Below, in pieces: positions 18,342-27,701 of a DNA stretch of 64,000 nt. Under the pieces are notes generated by a model. The model was not told the DNA's origin, searched no databases, and saw nothing but the letters and a program-made list of their open reading frames with translations. The stretch is from Psychrobacillus sp048572895 (GTDB lineage Bacteria; Bacillota; Bacilli; Bacillales_A; Planococcaceae). The stretch spans positions 2,232,001 to 2,296,000 of the forward strand of contig NZ_CP183878.1 in NCBI RefSeq assembly GCF_048572895.1. The letters are read 5' to 3'. How positions within the stretch are numbered: the stretch's first letter is position 1; each line of letters begins with the position of its first letter. Both the position numbers and the translations under genes were made by a program.

Positions 18342-18476
18342 TTAATTATCAGCCCTCTCCATGTTTTGCACGTAATCGTTTATAACTGAATTTATTTTAT
18401 CTATATCTTCTTGCGTTACATGAGTTTTTATTTGTTCTGAGAGCTCGTTTAAAATTTCCTCATTGTTGATTATCAT
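18342..18476 (-). CDS. Small phage protein, 44 aa (paralogue pair, copy 2)
   Basis: Begins MIINNEEILNELSEQIKTHV; the start is preceded by TTGGAGGTC. It resembles the next upstream protein (MIIRNEKLLEEAKAQAAKQL) in start, length and helix pattern, so the two look like a tandem duplication. Both are predicted to be short amphipathic coils. Function unknown. Confidence 0.5.
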   Translation of the reverse strand: MIINNEEILNELSEQIKTHVTQEDIDKINSVINDYVQNMERADN

Positions 18477-18493
18477 ACGATAATGACCTCCAA

Positions 18494-18616
18494 TTATTTC
18501 ATGCTCTTCAATATACTGTATAAAATTTCATTGAGCCGTTTAATATCTTCATCCTTGAGCTGTTTCGCAGCTTGCGCTTTAGCTTCCTCTAATAGTTTTT
18601 CGTTCCTAATTATCAT
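18494..18616 (-). CDS. Small phage protein, 40 aa (paralogue pair, copy 1)
   Basis: Begins MIIRNEKLLEEAKAQAAKQL and ends YSILKSMK. It overlaps the end of the preceding gene and is preceded by AAGGAGGAAA, a near-perfect ribosome binding site. A paralogue of the following 44-residue protein. Unknown function. Confidence 0.5.
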   Translation of the reverse strand: MIIRNEKLLEEAKAQAAKQLKDEDIKRLNEILYSILKSMK

Positions 18617-18743
18617 TGTTTTCCTCCTTCTTCTCTTTCTTGTGATGATTATTCTCAAAGTATTCTACTGCCATTTGTACCATGATTTCTTTAATTGCAG
18701 CTAATGATTCTTCAGGAGTTTTATTGGGACGTTCACGTTTCAT
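18606..18743 (-). CDS. Small hypothetical phage protein, 45 aa
   Basis: Starts MKRERPNKTPEESLAAIKEI and ends in a lysine/glutamate-rich tail. It is the first of a run of short, translationally linked genes after the tail operon, where phages usually carry holin and lysin genes; it has no membrane segment. Confidence 0.45.
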   Translation of the reverse strand: MKRERPNKTPEESLAAIKEIMVQMAVEYFENNHHKKEKKEENNDN

Positions 18744-18883
18744 TTAATTTCACCATCCATTCTCTTTTTGATATAGTACCATTAGGTATAAAAAAATTGT
18801 GAACACCTTCTATTATATATAGAGCATTAAATAAATTAAATTGACAAATCCCCACGACCCATTACCAAGGAAGTGGGGAAATA

Positions 18884-19987
18884 TTATTTCTTTATATACG
18901 GTTCAAATATCTTTAATTCTTGTTTAGTTCTATCAATGATTGAAGGAATATGCTCCCCAAAAGTAGCGAATATTTGTTTCCCATTGTCGTCAAATACTTC
19001 TTCAATGCTAATAATCCTTAAATCATTCATGTAATCCCATTCTGGTTTATGAATTGTTACCATGTCGCCTAAATCATAATCACGCTCAAATTTAAACATA
19101 TCACAGTCTCTTATCCCAGCGGTCAGATTTATAATGTAATAATATTCATCTAGTTGACGGGAAGCTTGTTCTGGTGGATCAATGTACATTCCATCTTCAT
19201 TAGGATTGATTTCAAAAAAGATTTCTTTTCTTGCCAACCCTTCAGCAGTGCCAACGTTATAAATTTTACGTGAAGCTCCTTCTCCTTCAGCTCCAACATA
19301 AGCAAAATTCCGTTCATTTGTATTCGTTTCTATGAGCTCCATATCATAGATGTTTTCAAACTTAGGGGAGAATATAACAGGAGTGTGGACATCTTGATTC
19401 ACAGTTAAGTCACGACCTTCATAAACATCAAAAAGCCATCGACTTAAATCTAAATCTAAAACAAATCTCCACCCAATAGCATATAAACCGCTAATCGTTT
19501 TGATTTCATCTAACAATCTTCCATAGCGTGAAGTCCATCGAATTGAACGACCACGTTTTTTATCTTTCGTTGCAGAAAGAAAAGGGTATTTCCGTAAAAT
19601 ATCATTGGGATTAATACAATGATTATTTACATAATGATGCAAAATGGACTCAATGTTTAATTGAACTTTATCCTGTGATTCATTTTCGTGAGGGATAATC
19701 ATACGATCATCTAAAATGACACCTAAAGTTTTCCCTTTTACTGTTTTAACTTCGTTCCCCTCGTTATCTAATCCAAATCCAATGCTATCTATGATGCCGA
19801 CCTTTGTCTCATCTGCATTAATCATTACGATATTATCCATTTGTAATAATTTTGAATGCTTAGAAGTGACATCTATAACAATTTGAAAGCTGCCAACATC
19901 ATTGTAATTGCGAATAAAAGAAAGAGACTTGTAAGCATCTACAAGTCCCAAACGGTCTAAATCATGATTTAAAACATTTATATTCAT
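18884..19987 (-). CDS. Phage tail protein, ReqiPepy6 Gp37-like
   Basis: A 367-residue virion protein. The N-terminal LGLVDAYKSLSFIRNYNDVGSFQIVI and the later LNLTAGIRDCDMFKFERDYDLGDMVTIHK-type segment (key part: DYDLGDMVTIHKPEW) are typical of Gp37-like/tail-lysin-scaffold proteins at the siphovirus tail tip. It is the last gene of the tail module. No hydrolase domain is visible. Confidence 0.75.
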   Translation of the reverse strand: MNINVLNHDLDRLGLVDAYKSLSFIRNYNDVGSFQIVIDVTSKHSKLLQMDNIVMINADETKVGIIDSIGFGLDNEGNEVKTVKGKTLGVILDDRMIIPHENESQDKVQLNIESILHHYVNNHCINPNDILRKYPFLSATKDKKRGRSIRWTSRYGRLLDEIKTISGLYAIGWRFVLDLDLSRWLFDVYEGRDLTVNQDVHTPVIFSPKFENIYDMELIETNTNERNFAYVGAEGEGASRKIYNVGTAEGLARKEIFFEINPNEDGMYIDPPEQASRQLDEYYYIINLTAGIRDCDMFKFERDYDLGDMVTIHKPEWDYMNDLRIISIEEVFDDNGKQIFATFGEHIPSIIDRTKQELKIFEPYIKK

Positions 19988-19992
19988 TTTTT

Positions 19993-20613
19993 TTACACCT
20001 CGTCAGGTATTAAGATTCGCTCAATATTAGAAATACTGATTGTTTTTGTTTCATCGTCTCGTGACAGGGTGATTTCGGTATGAAGGATATCTCCAAGAAC
20101 ATTTTCAAGCTCATATTCTTCTTCAATCATTCCATCATGATAAATAGCTTTTACGAAGTTCATCGACTTGTAAGCTGGCATTTGATTGTAAAACGTGACA
20201 TCAGCTTTTGGTACTACTTCGAATTCGGACGTTTCAACAAAAGAATGAGTATTAATATCATGCTCTAATTCTCTATTTAGAGTAATAGCATCTCCAACAA
20301 TATCTGTAACCTCATACTGTTTGCCTTTAACGAATAGGGTTGAACCAACTAATAATCCATTGTTTGACAAGGCTTTATTGATTTCTAATACTTTCGTGTC
20401 CTTTTCGCCCAAAGAATCCACAGTTTCAATTCTAAGGACATTTACACCCTCTACTAACATGGATGGATTAACTGGATATTTCATAACCAAATTGTTGCTT
20501 GAAATAATCATTTGACTGACTTCAATATCATTTATTGTAACTGTTGCCAGTATAATCTCTGGATCAAATAGTAAATGCAAATTGAAATTGTCGTAGGATG
20601 TTAATTGAGTCAT
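19993..20613 (-). CDS. Phage tail/baseplate-associated protein, 206 aa
   Basis: Not recognised as a named family. Beta-rich sequence with repeated short strands. It sits 5 bp from the Gp37-like gene and 10 bp from the 533-residue gene, so a role at the tail tip is likely by position. Confidence 0.55.
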   Translation of the reverse strand: MTQLTSYDNFNLHLLFDPEIILATVTINDIEVSQMIISSNNLVMKYPVNPSMLVEGVNVLRIETVDSLGEKDTKVLEINKALSNNGLLVGSTLFVKGKQYEVTDIVGDAITLNRELEHDINTHSFVETSEFEVVPKADVTFYNQMPAYKSMNFVKAIYHDGMIEEEYELENVLGDILHTEITLSRDDETKTISISNIERILIPDEV

Positions 20614-20622
20614 TTAATCACC

Positions 20623-22224
20623 TTACATTTCCTCTTTGTATTTGAATATCTGTGAAACCTTCTTCAGCGCTATTTCATCATGTATCGATGAACGGTTTAT
20701 TTGTATTTGTGATTTAGCATAAACACCTTCAGCAGAAGTTTCCCAAGCTTCAGTTGCTTCATTTTTGTCAAAGTCATATTCAACGCTATTAAATTTCATA
20801 GGCTCATACGATGGAGTCGAATGATAATCCTCAGTAATATGAACAAAAGGCTTGAATTTGAATTCCAATTTCTCAATAGGTCTATCTGAATTGATTCGAT
20901 ATTTCAAATTACGGTTTACTATTAAAGAAGCCGTACCGTCATTATTATCTACTAAGTCGTTTACAATGAACGTTTCATTTCGACCACTAACAGTATTACC
21001 AGGTTTAATTAATTCTTTTTTAAAGTCTAATTTAAACGTTTGAGTTCCTTCTAGGTTGTCATTGTCCTTTGTAATGAAAATTAATTCATTGCTAGTAGGA
21101 TTGATTGCGTTATACGGAATTGTCACGCTTAATTCATTAGATAAATTAGTAGTGAAAGTATTCAGCAAATCGCCGTTAAAATAAACTTTAACTTCAGTCG
21201 CAAAACCATTCATATCAAAAATATTGAATTTAACATCTAATACATCAATAGAATCAATTTCAACTGTTGGGGCTACATTCGCAATGATATAATAAATTCC
21301 ATCTTCGTCTGGTGTAGTTGAAACTAGCGTGTCAGCAGTTACGTTACACATTGGACGGATAGAATATGTATCATTGGATGCTGAAGCAATTGTAGCAACA
21401 TCTGTAGCAAGATAGAAGCGACTAGAGGAGTCTAAATGAGATGAGCGTGTCATGTATTGATAATTATTTGAATCAGCCGTATATCCCATACTTGCAAAAG
21501 TCCATGTACTGTATTTTGAAAGTTCATAGCATGAATCGGTCATTGTAGATTTACGATTTTCAACGTCTGCAAAATAATCAATTAATGCTCCTTCTTCTAC
21601 TCCTTCATTCGGATTAATTTCTTGATAGATATTTGTTCCGAATCCTAATTCAGTAATAGAAGGTAAAAAGAACTTATCTTCAGTCAAATCAAAGCTCCCA
21701 TTTTCATTGCCAATAGTAGGCGAATAATCGTATTCGGGATGAGTGCCAGTTTTAACTTTAGTTGGAAGGATTAGATTTTGTTCATATTCCTTAAACATTG
21801 AAGCAAAGCCTTGAAGGTCAGCATATGGATATTGTCGTAAATCTAAAACAATATGCGTATTGTCTGGTGGTGTATCTCTGTCATTCCAGTGGAATTCACC
21901 TTTTATGTTTTGAGGATAGTACCAATTGTTAGCACCCAAGTTAGTATTTAGCCACTGTCTAATATTGGACAAGCGATAACGATTGTTTCCATAAGCAGCA
22001 CGATCTGTTAGAGCATTGTCGGGCTCTTTTCCATCACGTGCCATTTGGTGAATAATTTCATCTGTAATCAATGTAACGGAATTCAAAGGATAGTTTGAAT
22101 CCTTTTCCCAGTGATTATTTGAAACCACTCTCCAAATAATGGGAGTATCACCTTTAAATTTAAACTTGCCCATTTTAATTTTTGAGCCTAGAGGTAAATC
22201 AGCTACTCGTTGCACTTGTACCAT
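20623..22224 (-). CDS. Phage tail protein with DUF6273-like N-terminal domain
   Basis: A 533-residue protein. Residues 1 to about 310 resemble DUF6273 (GDTPIIWRVVSNNHW, YRLSNIRQWLN, near the end YSIRPMCNVTAD), a carbohydrate/receptor-associated module found in phage tail fibres and surface proteins. An Ig-like beta segment follows (IDSIDVLDVKFNIFDMNGFA). Probably a receptor-binding or fibre protein: inference from domain and location. Confidence 0.6.
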   Translation of the reverse strand: MVQVQRVADLPLGSKIKMGKFKFKGDTPIIWRVVSNNHWEKDSNYPLNSVTLITDEIIHQMARDGKEPDNALTDRAAYGNNRYRLSNIRQWLNTNLGANNWYYPQNIKGEFHWNDRDTPPDNTHIVLDLRQYPYADLQGFASMFKEYEQNLILPTKVKTGTHPEYDYSPTIGNENGSFDLTEDKFFLPSITELGFGTNIYQEINPNEGVEEGALIDYFADVENRKSTMTDSCYELSKYSTWTFASMGYTADSNNYQYMTRSSHLDSSSRFYLATDVATIASASNDTYSIRPMCNVTADTLVSTTPDEDGIYYIIANVAPTVEIDSIDVLDVKFNIFDMNGFATEVKVYFNGDLLNTFTTNLSNELSVTIPYNAINPTSNELIFITKDNDNLEGTQTFKLDFKKELIKPGNTVSGRNETFIVNDLVDNNDGTASLIVNRNLKYRINSDRPIEKLEFKFKPFVHITEDYHSTPSYEPMKFNSVEYDFDKNEATEAWETSAEGVYAKSQIQINRSSIHDEIALKKVSQIFKYKEEM

Positions 22225-22225
22225 A

Positions 22226-23212
22226 TTAATTTACCTCCGTAATTGTTACTTCAATATTTTTCACTTTAATTTCATTTTGACCGCCTAGAGCATCTTCAGT
22301 TACTTCTAATAGTTGCCCAATTGGTCTAGTGTGAAAATGTTTTACTTTATTCGATACAAATCCAATAGGATGAGTTTTCCAAGTTACACGACCACTCAAA
22401 GAGCTTACAGGTAAACCTATTTGCAATTTGTCATGGTCAATAGTTGCAGTTGTATTAGATGAGTCAATCTTCGTCAAATCCTTTAGGATGTCAAAGAAAT
22501 ATCCTCTATCGCCTTCACCAAATTTACCTTGTAAATATTGTTGAATATTGAATTCAATTTGATTGCGTTTTATCAATTCAATTTCTTTTCGTAAATCTGA
22601 TACTTCTACTTGCTCATCAATTTGTTGAACCCAGTTATAAAAATCACTGTTCAATTGGTCTTTGAATTGATTGAAACTACGCTTGAATTCTTCATAAGGG
22701 ATTGTAAATTGAGAATGCGCCAAACCGCATACGGTAACATCTAAGCGCTCATCAGTAATGGCTGATGATGTAATAACACTTGTATTAGAACTCACTCTAA
22801 TCTGTGCTAGAGAAATCTCAAATACATCTTGCTCTCGTGTCAATACAGGAGCTACTGGATTAATTGACGGTAGTCCCTTCAACACAAATGCTTTAATATC
22901 TAGTGTTTCAATGCGATTATCATAACGAATGACTACACGATCAATCCGATCAAATACACTGTCAGATGGTTCAATATCTAAATACAGTTCACTAGTATTA
23001 TCATATAAGTGTCCTTTGATGACTGCCGCACCTTCAACTACCTTTACTTTTAATGGAGTGGATTCATCGGAAACAACATTTAGAAAAGGTTCTTCATCGG
23101 AATGAAGTAAACCTGTACTAATAAATTTTTCAAAAAAGTTACTGAAATCTTGAGCATTGTATTTTCTAATTTGATACTCCGAACTGTTAAAAAAGCGAGA
23201 TACTTCTGTCAT
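22226..23212 (-). CDS. Phage upper baseplate / tail fibre protein
   Basis: A 328-residue protein with the beginning RFFNSSEYQIRKYNAQDFSN and the internal VVEGAAVIKGHLYDN, FDRIDRVVIRYDN and SSAITDERLD segments seen in siphovirus baseplate upper proteins. It lies between Dit and the DUF6273 protein. Confidence 0.65.
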   Translation of the reverse strand: MTEVSRFFNSSEYQIRKYNAQDFSNFFEKFISTGLLHSDEEPFLNVVSDESTPLKVKVVEGAAVIKGHLYDNTSELYLDIEPSDSVFDRIDRVVIRYDNRIETLDIKAFVLKGLPSINPVAPVLTREQDVFEISLAQIRVSSNTSVITSSAITDERLDVTVCGLAHSQFTIPYEEFKRSFNQFKDQLNSDFYNWVQQIDEQVEVSDLRKEIELIKRNQIEFNIQQYLQGKFGEGDRGYFFDILKDLTKIDSSNTTATIDHDKLQIGLPVSSLSGRVTWKTHPIGFVSNKVKHFHTRPIGQLLEVTEDALGGQNEIKVKNIEVTITEVN

Positions 23213-23230
23213 TGTCTACCTCCTAAATTA

Positions 23231-24088
23231 TTAAACACCTAAATATCGACTATTCCATTTAAGGTGTAATACGGCTAATCCTGAATCAGATTCAGCTACA
23301 TACTCAATTACATTTTCACCTTTTGCAAGGTGCATGAACGTAGAAGAATCCAATGTAATTAATCCAAATCCGTTTCTGGTTTCACCATTATTTTTTATAA
23401 TACGAACTTCCTTCTCACCAACATTTGAATTAATGATAAGTCGTTCATTTGATTCCAATTTCTTTTTGATTTCAATCCATTCACCATTTGTTTTATTTGT
23501 GAGCTTGGCATTTTTAATACCACCCTCAAATTCAATAAACAATGGAGTTTCTGCATTACCTTTATTTACGAAGGTTACAATTTCATTGTGAATTCCCATT
23601 TCAAATGAATCTGAAAATGGGAATTCAAACAACCCACTATAAGGTGAAGTAAATGTATGGATTGAATCCTCTAAATCGTGCCAATATGGATCATGACATA
23701 CTAGGTCAATAATGAATGCGACTGAATTGCCCCTATATTCACTGAATATAGGAGTCTCTTCTGGAATAGCATAGATGAACTTCGTTCCGTTCCCTGCATC
23801 ATATTCTAATTTCCCATCATCTAATGAAGGATTGAAAACACCGCATAGCACTTCTTTCAAATATGCTAGTTCTTTACGACTTTGCCCTTTCAGTGTTCCA
23901 GATAACTTGATGAAACGATTGTTTAGACTTGTCTTAGTACGTTTGGAACCATTCTGAAATGGAGCATTAGAAGAACGATGATTAGCTTCCACATTTCCAG
24001 TTCCTTCGATGTGTTGCAAGATAACTTTAGAGGAAATTTTAAAATCAATTGCCACATCTAACGCATTTGTATATTTGACTAATTGCAT
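23231..24088 (-). CDS. Distal tail protein (Dit)
   Basis: A 285-residue protein with the distal tail signature: LSGTLKGQSRKELAYLKEVL in the N-terminal ring domain, followed by VCHDPYWHD. It follows the tape measure gene by 4 bp. Dit forms the hexameric hub joining the tail tube to the baseplate. Confidence 0.8.
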   Translation of the reverse strand: MQLVKYTNALDVAIDFKISSKVILQHIEGTGNVEANHRSSNAPFQNGSKRTKTSLNNRFIKLSGTLKGQSRKELAYLKEVLCGVFNPSLDDGKLEYDAGNGTKFIYAIPEETPIFSEYRGNSVAFIIDLVCHDPYWHDLEDSIHTFTSPYSGLFEFPFSDSFEMGIHNEIVTFVNKGNAETPLFIEFEGGIKNAKLTNKTNGEWIEIKKKLESNERLIINSNVGEKEVRIIKNNGETRNGFGLITLDSSTFMHLAKGENVIEYVAESDSGLAVLHLKWNSRYLGV

Positions 24089-24092
24089 TTAA

Positions 24093-26240
24093 TCACCACG
24101 CTAATCCCATTTTTTCTAATTCCTTACGTTGTTGTCTTGCTAATGAAGCTTCATCTAAATTGTTTGCATAAATATGATTCGTTATATTGACACCATCTTT
24201 ACCGTTGCCCAATAAATCAGCTATCATTTTCCCTACATATTCAGCGATAGGTGTACCAATACCTTCAAAGGTATTCTTATTCAACGGCAAAATAGCCTCA
24301 CTTCCAGCCTCGCCTACGCCTTGTAAGCCTGCGTTTCTTGTATTGAAAATAGTTGGCTCATTAAACACCCCACCATTTTTATTCCAAGAAATTCCAATTG
24401 ATGGCATTTGATCCAACCAATCCGTTGGATTGTTAGACCAATTTTTCAATTTGAAGCTAGGTGTTTTAATATGTGGTAGTGTAATTTTTAATGTATCAAA
24501 AAGATTTTTTATGAAATCTACTGCTTCTTTCACTTTATCTTTTGCAGTATTAATAGGTTTCGTGATTGCGTCTTTCACGGCATTAAAAACAATTGATGCT
24601 TTAAGGCTTATATCATCAAACTTTTTAGACATCACTACTACCATGTCTGAAACAGTGTCTCCTGCTGCTTTTCCAAAACCTTTAATTAATTTGAAGACTC
24701 TCCCAAGTAAACCTAACTGCAATAGTCCCCAAATTGCTTCTAACGCTCCACCGAATATCTGTTCAATACCTTCCCACATTTTACCGAAATCACCAGTAAA
24801 AAGTCCCGAAAAAGTCTTAACTAAGCCCATGATAATATCTAGAGCTCCATTAATGACATTTTTTATTGCACCCCAGACTTCTTCTACTATCCATAAAATA
24901 GCAGGCATTAAAACTTCAAGTATTTTAGCTATTCCTGAGAAAACATTTTTTACGGCATCTGATATTTGTTTTCCGTTTTCATCCCAAAATTTTTTCAATT
25001 CATCCAGTTTTGTTTTTATAAATTCTATTACCTGTTCTAAAATTGGAACTGCAACGGCTTTTATTACATTGAATATTCTGACGAATGATTCACCAACGTT
25101 GCCTTCTCCTGTAAATAAGCCTTTTACATAGTCCACATATCCAGTGAGGTAAGCTTTAACCCCTTCAATAACTGATGTTGCACCATCTTTAAATGTATTA
25201 AAGCCATCTATGACACCTTGGAAAAAGCTCTGAACTAGTTGCGCTTTTTCTGGCGATACCCCTATTTTGGCGAGTATGTCACCGACCTCTCCTGTACCAT
25301 TTAAAACACTCATGAAAGAATCGTATAAAGCTTTTATTACAGTGAATCCGTCTCTTACTCTAGAAACTACATTAACATTTATAAAACTGGCGAATTGTTC
25401 GAATTTAGCTATAACCGGTTCGACGTCGAACCCATCTAATGTTGCTGCTAATTTAGTGATCATCTTAACAGCTGGCTCTAGAATAGGTTCACCAAACTTA
25501 GCTTTGATATCTGTCCATGCTTGTTTTAGGTTTCCTATTTGGTTTTCGAATGCATCCGATTCTTTAGCGGCTTGTCCGAGAGCTCCAGAGAGCTTGTTTC
25601 CATCCTCAACCATTTTCAATAGTGTGAGCTGTTTTTGTGATTCATCTAACTTTTTAAATGATTTTCCGTATAATTCATTAGCTGCTGCATTTCTTGTTGT
25701 CTCTGTTGCAGAGATACCTAGTGCTGCATCATTTTCAAAGTTACCTTTTAAAAATGATTGTAAGCTTTCCGCTGCACTTTCTATCGATTTGTCGTAGAAA
25801 GCTGCGCTGTCGGCTGCTGCTCTAGTTGCTCTATCTGTTAAAGCTAAAGAATCAGCGGTATTCATTCCTGTGGTTTTGGCAAATGCTGCTATTTGTGTAA
25901 ATGTGCCCTTTATACGGTTAGGTAACATTCCTGTTTCTTTTGCTATTGCTTCCATTGCCGTTTTTGATTCATCCACCATACCATCAAAGACTGATCCAAA
26001 CTGTGCTTCCATTGCTTTAGCGCTGGCTGCCGCTTCAACAAGTGGTTTAGCCATAGCTCCAACCGCACCAACGGCTGCCACTGTTCCAGTTGCAACAATT
26101 GCTCCAAATTTAGCTATGCCTAAACCAACACTTTTAAACTTAGAGCCTACTCCTTCAGCTCGACTGTTTAACTGATTTAATGAATCTGTGGCATCGCTGT
26201 CATTGACTGCAACGCTAATAATAAGATCTAGTAAGTTCAA
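24093..26240 (-). CDS. Tail tape measure protein
   Basis: A 715-residue protein with a long helical N-terminal region, Gly/Ala-rich hydrophobic stretches (GAIVATGTVAAVGAVGAM), several membrane-like helices in the middle and a C-terminal AGLQGVGEAGSEAILPLNK motif typical of tape measure proteins. Its length points to a tail of about 100 nm. The start overlaps the chaperone gene by 4 bp. Confidence 0.92.
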   Translation of the reverse strand: MNLLDLIISVAVNDSDATDSLNQLNSRAEGVGSKFKSVGLGIAKFGAIVATGTVAAVGAVGAMAKPLVEAAASAKAMEAQFGSVFDGMVDESKTAMEAIAKETGMLPNRIKGTFTQIAAFAKTTGMNTADSLALTDRATRAAADSAAFYDKSIESAAESLQSFLKGNFENDAALGISATETTRNAAANELYGKSFKKLDESQKQLTLLKMVEDGNKLSGALGQAAKESDAFENQIGNLKQAWTDIKAKFGEPILEPAVKMITKLAATLDGFDVEPVIAKFEQFASFINVNVVSRVRDGFTVIKALYDSFMSVLNGTGEVGDILAKIGVSPEKAQLVQSFFQGVIDGFNTFKDGATSVIEGVKAYLTGYVDYVKGLFTGEGNVGESFVRIFNVIKAVAVPILEQVIEFIKTKLDELKKFWDENGKQISDAVKNVFSGIAKILEVLMPAILWIVEEVWGAIKNVINGALDIIMGLVKTFSGLFTGDFGKMWEGIEQIFGGALEAIWGLLQLGLLGRVFKLIKGFGKAAGDTVSDMVVVMSKKFDDISLKASIVFNAVKDAITKPINTAKDKVKEAVDFIKNLFDTLKITLPHIKTPSFKLKNWSNNPTDWLDQMPSIGISWNKNGGVFNEPTIFNTRNAGLQGVGEAGSEAILPLNKNTFEGIGTPIAEYVGKMIADLLGNGKDGVNITNHIYANNLDEASLARQQRKELEKMGLAW

Positions 26241-26617
26241 ATTTTATCGCCTACTTTAATTTTTTTCTCACGTAATTCGAGTGAACTGTTGCCGAACATA
26301 ATCGAATCTGCGTATGATTCCAGTTCATCATCTGTTCTATTATCAGAAACAATTGCTTCTGAATTTTGATTGCTATTAGGATTAAAGATGCCAGATTTAT
26401 AGTCTTCAAACGAAACATAACTGTCTTTATCCATTCGTGGTAACTGAGTTAAATACACTTGCCACGTCTTATCTATTTCAACTTCTTCCAACAAATTGTA
26501 ATAAAGATCGATGCACTCCAATATGTCCCCATGAAGAATATCTGTAGCTCCTGAGCCATAATTGCTATAGAAAAGATGTTTGAACTTTACTTCTGTTACT
26601 TCTGCAAGCCCTCCCAA
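26237..26617 (-). CDS. Tail assembly chaperone, downstream part (GT-like)
   Basis: A frame of 126 codons between the chaperone and the tape measure gene, overlapping the upstream frame by 22 bp in the -1 frame. In many siphoviruses this part is made by -1 frameshifting. The only start candidate near the overlap is TTG at 26617. The -1 frame is open for only seven codons upstream of it, so slippage would have to occur around CTTAAAG or later. Whether it is a fusion or a separate protein is unresolved. Confidence 0.65.
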   Translation of the reverse strand: MGGLAEVTEVKFKHLFYSNYGSGATDILHGDILECIDLYYNLLEEVEIDKTWQVYLTQLPRMDKDSYVSFEDYKSGIFNPNSNQNSEAIVSDNRTDDELESYADSIMFGNSSLELREKKIKVGDKI

Positions 26618-27009
26618 GCTCGTGTAAAAGCCTTTAAGTTATCTCCACTGAAAAGCCAATGAACGATGTTCATAAATTCCTCTGGATTTAACTCCTCAAT
26701 TTCTTTTTTCGTTTTCCCAGATACAGCCCCCATAAAGGAAACTAAATCTTTCTCTACGGCATCAATATTTTGAATCACTTCTTCTACTAATTTCGCTAGA
26801 AGTGTTCCCCACACTGCAACCTGTCCGATTGGGTTTTCTTTTGCTTCTGTTACTGCATCTTCTGTTTTGCTAGATGAATTCTGTTTTAGGGTTTTAGCAA
26901 CATCAGACATGATTTCCTTTAGGTCAAGATTCAAGCTCTTGGCGATTTTGGCATATCTGAAAACGTAAATCCCTTTCATTTGATATTCATTTTTAGTATT
27001 TTTTTCCAT
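26596..27009 (-). CDS. Tail assembly chaperone (G-like)
   Basis: A 137-residue protein from ATG 27009 (GGGGGAG upstream; an earlier in-frame ATG is at 27024). Its place directly after the major tail protein and before the tape measure gene, its size and its acidic helical character fit the gpG chaperone family (MNIVHWLFSGDNLKAFTRAW at the end). Confidence 0.75.
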   Translation of the reverse strand: MEKNTKNEYQMKGIYVFRYAKIAKSLNLDLKEIMSDVAKTLKQNSSSKTEDAVTEAKENPIGQVAVWGTLLAKLVEEVIQNIDAVEKDLVSFMGAVSGKTKKEIEELNPEEFMNIVHWLFSGDNLKAFTRAWEGLQK

Positions 27010-27034
27010 TACTTTCTCCCCCATTGATATGTTT

Positions 27035-27077
27035 TTTTAAATTAAAAAACCTACTCATGAATTTAATCGTGAGTAGG
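27035..27077 (-). terminator. Intrinsic terminator after the major tail protein
   Basis: The stem CCTACTCACGA/TCATGAGTAGG (one G-U) is followed by TTTTTT on the minus strand. It lies inside the tail operon and may set a high ratio of major tail protein. Confidence 0.85.
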
Positions 27078-27089
27078 AATGGTATTGAA

Positions 27090-27683
27090 TTAAACTGTTG
27101 TAACTTCCTTTGGATAGTAAATCTTATAAGGATGTCTACCCGTATTAATGTGGTCTGCCGTGTAATGTGCTTCAAAAGTAAGAGTCATTACAACTTCACC
27201 TTTGTCAGACGTTTTTATTGCAACAGGTTCTTTTTGCAACACGTTTTCGAGAACAATGATGCCGTCTCTACGAGTCCCACCAGTGCCGATACGACCAACT
27301 AGAGCGATATTTGAAACATACTCTTCTAGTTTAATGAAATCTGTACCACTGATAATGTCGTATGCTTCATTTGTTGAGTCCACTTCAGAACCTGCAATAG
27401 CCATTGCTAAGTTACGTGCAGTGATTTCTTTTAGGTTTACTTTTAGAACTGGTTGAACAGATTCAATAACGTTATGTCCAACGGCTGAACCTTTCACTCC
27501 ATCAACAGCGATGTGACGAATTTCAGCGTTTAGCGTAAATTCATTACCGCCTTCTGTCGCTCCAAGCTTCTCCCCAGTTGTAAAAGCCCCATCTTCAAAT
27601 TTCGTGTTGATATAGACTGCGCCTGCGTCAATCCATACGTGGTCAACCACTTCTTGTGAATAGTTGCGTGAATTTAATGACAT
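27090..27683 (-). CDS. Major tail protein
   Basis: A 197-residue tube protein. GAVYINTKFEDGAFTTGEKLGATEGG is followed by EIRHIAVDG and ends VVMTLTFEAHYTADH. Location between the tail terminator and the chaperone genes, size, and the following terminator (high expression) support it. Confidence 0.85.
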   Translation of the reverse strand: MSLNSRNYSQEVVDHVWIDAGAVYINTKFEDGAFTTGEKLGATEGGNEFTLNAEIRHIAVDGVKGSAVGHNVIESVQPVLKVNLKEITARNLAMAIAGSEVDSTNEAYDIISGTDFIKLEEYVSNIALVGRIGTGGTRRDGIIVLENVLQKEPVAIKTSDKGEVVMTLTFEAHYTADHINTGRHPYKIYYPKEVTTV

Positions 27684-27701
27684 TCATATTCCTCCAATTT
27701 T

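Noticed and set aside
18483..18704. A 73-residue plus-strand hydrophobic frame that could be taken for a holin
   Set aside because: It is the antisense of the small minus-strand genes at 18342-18743, which have good ribosome binding sites. Antisense frames of Glu/Lys-rich coils often look hydrophobic.
18848..18883. CCCCAC/GTGGGG hairpin after the last tail gene
   Set aside because: A stem is present but no T run follows on the minus strand, and the loop is long; not enough for a terminator call.
24430..25797. Plus-strand frames with many hydrophobic residues in the tape measure region
   Set aside because: They are shadows of the tape measure gene; composition mirrors its helical coding and there is no start signal.
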